64,000 bases of DNA. It comes from Ypsolopha sequella (taxonomy: Eukaryota; Arthropoda; Insecta; Lepidoptera; Ypsolophidae). The translations under genes and the position numbers were made by a program. The DNA lies in contig OW203986.1 of NCBI GenBank assembly GCA_934047225.1, positions 17,673,221-17,737,220 on the forward strand, read 5' to 3'. The notes beneath the pieces were generated by a model. That model was not told the origin of the DNA. It made no database searches and worked only from the letters and a program-made list of their open reading frames with translations. Numbering within the stretch: position 1 is the first letter of the stretch; each line of letters starts with the position of its first letter. Below are positions 57,982 to 64,000 of the stretch, piece after piece.

Positions 57982-58356
57982 GCGTAGATTAAGCATTGGT
58001 TATTTTCGTTTGGATTTTTCCGTGTATCAAGTAATGCTTTTCATCGTCTGGATGATTTCTAATTCACGTGGTAGAATGTTATTACAGAATTCATTACTGC
58101 ACACGCTAAATGTGTATATATATATTGTATATTTATCGAATGTATGTTTATGTACTAAATATTTTATATTACACATATTACATTTAAAATCACACAAGAC
58201 AAGCTTATGTTTATTTAATAAAAATATTCTTAAAACGGACCACCAGGTAACAAATTGTAATGATGAGCTAATTTATAATTATCTTGGAAAAAAGTCGATC
58301 ATAATCTACGTAGTAATCAAAAATTATTATCACTTCCTTACGTGCGTACGCTCCAG
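57982..58356 (+). other. Spacer between ORF1 and ORF2
   Basis: 375 bp, AT-rich and non-coding as far as I can see. The gap means ORF2 is not reached by simple stop-codon overlap; how it is translated is unknown. Confidence 0.6.
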
Positions 58357-61134
58357 ATGGCTTTAACAACTTTACGTACTATTGAAAACGATCTGGACAA
58401 TACATACGAAATTAAATGCCACGAGATAGCTACCCTTGAAGAATGCGAGTCCGTTTTAAAGAAAAACTATCAACTAAGAATTATTACATATAATATAAGA
58501 AGCATTACACGTAACTTGGATAGTTTTTTAGTTATTTTAAAACGATTAAATTTAAATATTGACGTTATAATCCTGACGGAGTGTAGGCTTAGCGACAATA
58601 CAGTTGTTGGAACTATAGATGGGTATTCAATGTTTAAATCAACAAAATTTATAAATCAAAACTGCGGAGTAGTTGCATACGTAAAATCTGACTTGGAAGC
58701 AACAATGGTTGAACCTGCCTTTGAACAGGGAAACTGTATCACTTTGAACATTCCCAACTATCCAACAATATTAGGTATTTATCGCTCCCCCTCATTTTAC
58801 GATCCAACCGAGTTTTTAAAATCTCTTGGCAATGTATTACAAAGTCTAGATAAAAGGCGTCGCGTGATTTTAGCTGGAGATATTAACATAGACCTTGCTT
58901 CAAAAGATACAATAAGAGGACGTTCAGAGTATTTGTGCCTGACAGCAGAAAATGGTCTAATTCCGGCGGTAATTAAGCCAACACGAGAATTGTCATGTTT
59001 AGATCACGTTTTTGTAAACTCTGATGCTATTGTCGAGACAGTTGTTTGTAAAACAGCCGTCACCGATCACGATCTTGTTATACTGGGCATGCAACTAAAA
59101 ATAGAAAAGCCTAAAAAACGCATTGTCTTGAAAGTAGACGACGAGGCAGTGTTGAATGAGGTACAGGATATTGACTGGGCTTTTGTAACTAATGAGCCGT
59201 CGGTAGAGAAAGCGGCAGAAAATTTTATGGAGACGTTAACGTCTATTGTCAAAAAACATACAAAGGAGATACAAGTTCCAAGGTCAAAATTTAACATAAA
59301 ACCATGGATCACACCTGGCTTAATAAAATGCATTAAAAACAAAGACTCCTTACATAAAAAAGCTCGAAAGTACCCTAACGATAACACAGTGCAAATTACT
59401 TATTTACGATACCGTAATTACTGCAACAAACTACTTAATAGTCTTAAAATTGAATACGAAAGAAAGGAATTAAATCAAAATAAAAATGACGTAAGAAAAC
59501 TTTGGAATACTATTAAAGACATTTGCCATGCACATAAACCCAAAAGTCTTAATACCGTATTATTATCAACAAGCAATAATCCACAGGAAGCTGTGGATAA
59601 ATGTAACAAATATTTTTCCACGGTTGGGAGTAACCTGGCCAATAAAATATTGGACAATATGGGAATAAATGAAACCACGCTAGCTTTACAAACCCGCTCT
59701 CAAAATTCATCTATAGCCTCCCTCTTCTTTAACCCAACTGACGATTTGGAACTCAGCTCAATCATTCAGCAGCTTCCGACAAATAGCGCCCCTGGTCCCG
59801 ATAATGTTGGAAATAGATTAATTAAAAAATTAAAGCATCACATTTTGACCCCTCTTACATATATCTGTAATGCTAGTCTGTCAAGTGGCGTTTTTCCGCG
59901 GGTATGGAAGATCGCGTCTGTCTCTCCGATTCATAAAAGTGGACCCAAAAATGATCCTTCAAACTACCGTCCAATATCCCTCCTACCAGCATTCTCTAAG
60001 ATACTGGAAAAGATTGTTAACCGCCGATTGGTACAGTTCCTTGAGAGTCACGATTTCCTTTACGCCAGACAATATGGTTTTAGACACGGCAGGTCGACCG
60101 AGAATGCTGTTGGAGATATGACCAACCTTGTTTCTTCCATTTTGGATAACGGTCAGGCATGTGTAGGTGTCTTTTTAGATTTAGCAAAGGCCTTTGACAC
60201 AGTGTCTGTCCCTATACTGTTAAAGAAGTTGGAGAGTTTCGGAATCAGGGGAATAGTCCTCGACTGGTTCCGAAGTTATCTAACAAATCGGAAGCAATGT
60301 GTTAAGATTGGTAACTACATAAGCTCCACCGCAGATGTTATCTTTGGTGTCCCACAGGGCAGCATTCTCGGTCCTACTTTGTTCTTAATGTACCTCAATG
60401 ACATATCATCCTTACAAATGAATAAAGCTGAACTCTTCTGCTACGCAGATGACACAGCAATTATTTTCCATGGCGAAACATGGAATGACGCTTTTCTTTC
60501 GGCTGAAAAGGGTATGTCTATGATTTCAACCTGGCTTCAGAGAAACTTATTGACGTTAAATGAAGAAAAAACAAAATACTTATGTTTTCATAAAACATCG
60601 GCATCACAACCGCCAGAAACAGCTTGTCTTAGGATCCACAAATGCGGTGTTACGAGAATAAATTCAGTTCCATCATGTTCATGTACACAGTTATGTAAAG
60701 CATCTTCTTTAAAATACTTGGGCGTGACACTGGACCAACATCTTTCGTTTAAAGAACATATTCATCTACTGTCAAATAGAGTCAGAAAAGTAATAAATAT
60801 TATGAAATTTATCCGTAATTCAGCAGACATAGACCTTCTAAAAAGTATTTATTCGGCTATATGTGAATCATTGATGACTTATTGTATTCCAGTATGGGGT
60901 GGAGCTGGTAAAACCGCAATGATGGAGGTAGAGAGAGCACAGCGCTCAGTTATAAAAGTTATGTTTAAGCGGAAATATAGGCACCCCACTGATTCACTAT
61001 ATTCAGAATCCAAACTCCTGAGTGTTCGCCGACTGTTTATTCGGAAAATTGTACTCATGGTTCACAAGAGTTTACTTAACTCACCTCACTACTCTCACAT
61101 CATAAGAAAGCGAATTTATAAAGCCCCGGTTTAA
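58357..61134 (+). CDS. Retrotransposon ORF2: endonuclease and reverse transcriptase
   Basis: 925 residues from the ATG at 58357; nicks target DNA and copies the element RNA onto it. Apurinic-type endonuclease (EEP fold) at ~40-245: TYNIRS (44-49), LTECR with E75, GDINIDL (174-180), LDHVF (215-219), TDHDLV with D237-H238. Reverse transcriptase at ~475-745: NSAPGPDNV, HKSGPKNDPSNYRPISLL, FLDLAKAFD (606-614), GVPQGSILGP (664-673), and catalytic YADD (696-699). A thumb-like region follows (KYLGVTLD, VPVWGGAG-like IPVWGGAG). All catalytic residues are present and no frameshift is seen. The ORF stops at TAA 61132-61134, but the same frame stays open to 61314. Confidence 0.92.
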   Translation: MALTTLRTIENDLDNTYEIKCHEIATLEECESVLKKNYQLRIITYNIRSITRNLDSFLVILKRLNLNIDVIILTECRLSDNTVVGTIDGYSMFKSTKFINQNCGVVAYVKSDLEATMVEPAFEQGNCITLNIPNYPTILGIYRSPSFYDPTEFLKSLGNVLQSLDKRRRVILAGDINIDLASKDTIRGRSEYLCLTAENGLIPAVIKPTRELSCLDHVFVNSDAIVETVVCKTAVTDHDLVILGMQLKIEKPKKRIVLKVDDEAVLNEVQDIDWAFVTNEPSVEKAAENFMETLTSIVKKHTKEIQVPRSKFNIKPWITPGLIKCIKNKDSLHKKARKYPNDNTVQITYLRYRNYCNKLLNSLKIEYERKELNQNKNDVRKLWNTIKDICHAHKPKSLNTVLLSTSNNPQEAVDKCNKYFSTVGSNLANKILDNMGINETTLALQTRSQNSSIASLFFNPTDDLELSSIIQQLPTNSAPGPDNVGNRLIKKLKHHILTPLTYICNASLSSGVFPRVWKIASVSPIHKSGPKNDPSNYRPISLLPAFSKILEKIVNRRLVQFLESHDFLYARQYGFRHGRSTENAVGDMTNLVSSILDNGQACVGVFLDLAKAFDTVSVPILLKKLESFGIRGIVLDWFRSYLTNRKQCVKIGNYISSTADVIFGVPQGSILGPTLFLMYLNDISSLQMNKAELFCYADDTAIIFHGETWNDAFLSAEKGMSMISTWLQRNLLTLNEEKTKYLCFHKTSASQPPETACLRIHKCGVTRINSVPSCSCTQLCKASSLKYLGVTLDQHLSFKEHIHLLSNRVRKVINIMKFIRNSADIDLLKSIYSAICESLMTYCIPVWGGAGKTAMMEVERAQRSVIKVMFKRKYRHPTDSLYSESKLLSVRRLFIRKIVLMVHKSLLNSPHYSHIIRKRIYKAPV

Positions 61135-61317
61135 CGAATCAACACAGCATTTGCTCAAAAATTTAGTGATTTCCTGCATCCATTTGTCTACAACAAGCTT
61201 CATAAAATTTGCGACCTTCGTGATTTAAGTTGCATCGAAGTTAAAAGAAAATTAAACGAAGCTCTTCTCAGTATGACCTACAACGAGACGGAGGAAATTC
61301 TTAAAATCACCACCTAA
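61135..61317 (+). pseudogene. In-frame continuation of ORF2 after a stop
   Basis: 60 codons in the ORF2 frame, from RINTAFAQKFSDFLHPFVYN to MTYNETEEILKITT, then TAA at 61315-61317. Related elements typically end ORF2 with a helical LLSLSYEETE-like stretch; LLSMTYNETEEIL fits that. The simplest reading is that the TAA at 61132 is a nonsense change in this copy. Confidence 0.65.
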
Positions 61318-61440
61318 TGGACTCCGATCTTATTAGTATTAGATCTTATTAGATTAGATTAGATCTTATTAGTTCAAATCATATTACACATCCTACTACA
61401 TATATATACAATCAATATTTATATTTATTTATGTATATAT

Positions 61441-61482
<42 letters not shown>

Positions 61483-61858
61483 GGAAAAATAACATTCAAT
61501 TAGTGTGTGATGAATCCGAATTTATTTTCTTTTTGTTTTACTTTTATTTTTAGTTAGAATGTAGTTAGCATAATTGTAAATAACCTGTTTTTAATTTTTA
61601 TCTTAAATTCTAAACTGACTGACTGACTAACACTAATACTGCCTAACTTTTTGCGGAAACCATAAATCTTGGAAAAAAATTACTGTCGGTACCCACGAGT
61701 CAAGCTCGCTTAGTCTGGGGCCACAAGAATACTTCAATTGTAAAATAGGTAAAATACTTTATATTTAGGTTTTTTTCTTAGTAATTAAGTTCTTTATTGT
61801 AAGAATCTTTGTTCGTATTTGGTAAATAAATAATTTTGAATTTGAATTTGAATTTGAA
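61318..61858 (+). other. Retrotransposon 3' UTR and tail
   Basis: Contains AGATCTTATT repeats near 61340-61375, a TA/TATG microsatellite at about 61436-61478, an AATAAATAA stretch at 61824-61833, and the (TTTGAA)x4 tail. The tandem tail is the hallmark of target-primed elements without poly-A. Confidence 0.8.
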
Positions 61859-61863
61859 TATTG

Positions 61864-61998
61864 CCGCTATAACAACAAATACTAAAAAACAGAATAAAAT
61901 AAATATGTAAGGGGGCTCCCATACAACAAACGTGATGTTTTTGCCATTTTTAAAGATAATGGTACGGAAAGTCCGACTCGCACTTGGCCGGTTTTTTT
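61864..61998 (+). mobile_element. GGGTTCCGTACCC-family repeat, right part
   Basis: CCGCTATAACAACAAATACT, GGGGGCTCCCATACAACAAA, CGTGATGTTTTTGCC, GGTACGGAAAGTCCGACTCG and CACTTGGCCGGTTTTTTT are the usual 3' half of the family. The short spacing between CGTGAT and GGTACGG suggests an internal deletion relative to longer copies I know of. Confidence 0.85.
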
Positions 61999-62807
61999 AA
62001 ATACCAAGTGTAATTGAATAAGCAAATTCCATAATCTGATGGCTGCTTCGACCCTCTGATAAGTAAAGCAAAAACAATCGAGTCAAGCCCACAGATACCG
62101 GGGATTTATTTAATTTAGATTCCGTACAGAAACTGGGACAGCCGCCACATAAAGAGCACGCAAACTTCCCGGAGGGTTAAAGGCTCTTCTGAAATATAGG
62201 ATTACGTTTACGCTATGCAAATACTAGTTACGATGAGATAAATATTTATGAAGTATAAACCTTTTCGGGTCAGCGCATAAGTGTTTATGGTATGAAGAGG
62301 GTTCCGCTGTTTGATAGAGTCGTTACATACACATTCTAGGTGGGGCGGTCGAACTGCGACGCATGTAGTGCCAAACGGGAATTTATCGTCATCGGGTATA
62401 TGGAATCCTGTTATGTTTGCCTCTGACAAAGTGGTTCCATAATACAAAGAAATGCAGGCGAAATCTGAATATCTATGGTATCGTACCCGTATCGTTTATA
62501 AATAATATATTTACTAATCTAGATAAATTGCTAGGGGCTTTGTCTTTGTTTAGTTTTTACCTGCATATATGAGCATTTATGAATAGAACTCAGTTTTTTT
62601 TATTACTTGCCCATTTGGGCATATATTTTAATTAATGTAATTATAACTGAGCTACGAAATAATATAATAATATCTACGAAGTGGAAAAACTGCCCACTAA
62701 TAATATATTATCTGTGCTAGTTATAAGTATGTATTTAGTCGTCTTACAACGCTGCGTAGCAATGGACGTTATGAAGCAAAATTATTTTTTATGAATACTG
62801 CACTCGT

Positions 62808-62958
62808 AGCACAGTGTTTAATCGCGCGCAACGTGACTTAGTTGAATCACAAGTGCAAGGAGCGTGACACGATGTTTTTGCAATAAAAATATCATGATCC
62901 TCGCGCTTGTGATTCAACTAAGTCGCGTTGCGTGCGATTAAACAGTAAACACTGTGCT
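62808..62958. mobile_element. Foldback element, ~151 bp
   Basis: AGCACAGTGTTTAATCGCGC, GCAACGTGACTTAGTTGAAT and CACAAGTGC are inverted on the right (GCGCTTGTGATTCAACTAAG, TCGCGTTGCGTGCGATTAAA, CACTGTGCT). The loop is ~30 bp and the right arm has an extra 8 bp. Confidence 0.8.
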
Positions 62959-63100
62959 GGTGATGGTTAAATTATTATTGTACTGGGTGCACAAACACAG
63001 GTCACATTTAAAAAAAATACTTTATAATAATTATTATTTACTATAATTTATAATAGAACAACTATCCTTGAGAAAACTTACCTACTCATATCACAACTTT

Positions 63101-63299
63101 ATATAGATAGAGAACGGTATAGAACAACTTTTACTATGGAGCCAACCGAGAAACCTCAAAAAAAAATCTGCCCTTCCATACATTTCGGCTGAGCGGCATT
63201 ACATTTTTCTATGAAACAGTAACATTTTTTTTTCGAGATACAGGGTTTGTTCCATAGAAAAAGTTGTTCTATACTTGTTTTGTGTTCTACCTCTATACC
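63101..63299. mobile_element. Foldback family P, copy 2
   Basis: GGTATAGAACAACTTTTACT-ATGGA on the left, TCCATAGAAAAAGTTGTTCT-ATAC on the right, with AACCTCAAAAAAAAA / TTTTTTTTTCGAGATA inside and weaker symmetry outside. Shares the ACAACTTTTACTATGGA core with 45702-45886. Confidence 0.75.
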
Positions 63300-64000
63300 A
63301 TTGACTGAATAAGCTCTTCAAATATGGTTACACCTTTCTGTTACACGTTGTATAACACTTTTTAAACTTGTGACTTGGCAATAAATAAATAATAACTATG
63401 ATAAATAATATGATAACACAGAAAAAATAACAATTTCGTGGTATTTATTCTTGTTCTTGGATATAGTAGTTCAGCAGTTTAGGAAAATGTATGAACACAT
63501 TATATACATATAGGTATATACCTAGAATACTATCTAAGATACGTATGAAATTTAGTTATAATATGACCTATCATCAACATTCTCATCAGCGAATAATTTA
63601 CGAACGGTCAACCATATCAGCGACCCGGCGGAGCCCTCCTCGACCGGAATATCAAATTATTGTCCCTCTACTGAATATCCGATCTACGGCAGGTAGGTAC
63701 TAATAAATTATTGCCTGCTGAAACCAAAATAGGATTCGGCTCTTTCAAACCGAGTCCCAACCGGGAATACTTTATGTTTGCTTTGTATATTTGAGATATT
63801 TTCTGCGAAATACCAAATAAAAATTTTAAAAGCACTTTAAGCAACTATACGGTGTTATAGATGGAGACTGGAGTGCCTCCATCTGAATTAAAAACCCTAT
63901 TAATATTCGGTGTGAAACGCTGAAGAAAGAGAATGAGAGATCCTTTTCATTAGTTTACAGACATCTGTAGAACGCTTGCCTACATTGGCACCATTACAGA

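Larger units (their letters stand above)
56472..61858 (+). mobile_element. Full-length non-LTR retrotransposon (CR1/Jockey group)
   Basis: 5387 bp: 5' UTR 56472-56931, ORF1 56932-57981, spacer, ORF2 58357-61134 (in-frame to 61317), 3' UTR, and a (TTTGAA)x4 tail at 61835-61858. Flanked by TATTG at 56467-56471 and 61859-61863, the target-site duplication. It inserted into a SINE-like repeat whose halves lie on either side. The architecture (PHD-type finger plus coiled coil in ORF1; endonuclease plus reverse transcriptase in ORF2; short tandem tail instead of poly-A) fits the CR1/Jockey group. The exact clade is not decided. Same strand as pnut, antisense to alpha-catulin. Confidence 0.92.
61999..64000. 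other. Right end of window, no gene seen
   Basis: AT-rich, with two palindromic elements listed separately. An open frame at 63491-63703 overlaps a short GC-rich patch with splice-like borders (63621-63692) but shows no known motif. Confidence 0.5.

Noticed and set aside
57794..58366. 190-residue frame overlapping ORF1 end and the spacer of the LINE
   Set aside because: Shadow frame; the second half translates AT-rich spacer into low-complexity hydrophobic residues and lacks any retrotransposon motif.

Overview
This is nuclear chromosomal DNA from an insect, almost certainly a moth or butterfly. The background is AT-rich and protein-coding exons are short islands with GT/AG splice sites. The intergenic and intronic DNA is crowded with repeats typical of Lepidoptera: the GGGTTCCGTACCC family, tRNA-derived SINE heads, (TTTGAA)n-tailed LINEs, foldback and TIR MITEs. 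I see no bacterial, plasmid, phage or CRISPR feature and no operon-like gene cluster.

Two host genes are present and they converge. On the plus strand (1325-3074) are the last three coding exons of a septin of the Septin-7/Peanut class (pnut). Its upstream exons lie left of the window and its 3' UTR probably runs to about 6.45 kb. On the minus strand (41874 down to 13755) are eleven consecutive exons of alpha-catulin (vinculin/alpha-catenin family; fly alpha-Catr, human CTNNAL1). They give about 664 residues in one reading frame, with splice phases matching at every junction. Only the N-terminal part (roughly 120-140 residues, judged from family length) is missing. No exon for it was recognised between 41.9 and 64 kb, so that stretch is read as a large 5' intron, or upstream DNA, full of transposons. 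Both products are cytoskeletal: septins form cortical filaments, and catulin is a scaffold linked in other animals to Rho signalling and dystrobrevin. Nothing in the window shows that they are co-regulated.

Region by region: 1-3.1 kb, pnut 3' exons with a degenerate tandem array of the penultimate exon's end and splice donor in its last intron; 3.1-6.45 kb, putative pnut 3' UTR; 6.46-13.75 kb, intergenic MITEs and repeats; 13.75-22.2 kb, the dense 3' exons of alpha-catulin; 22.2-33 kb, a large intron with several nested MITEs and foldback elements; 33-42 kb, three more catulin exons; 42-56 kb, intronic repeats including two elements with 8-bp target-site duplications; 56.47-61.86 kb, a nearly intact full-length non-LTR retrotransposon (ORF1 with a PHD-type finger, ORF2 with endonuclease and reverse transcriptase) inserted inside an older SINE-like repeat; 61.9-64 kb, more palindromic repeats.

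No undescribed multi-gene system was found. The observations most worth a second look are the array of duplicated exon ends and splice donors in pnut, the datable nested insertions (LINE into SINE with a TATTG duplication; palindrome into MITE), the in-frame stop near the end of the LINE ORF2, and several two-copy foldback families.
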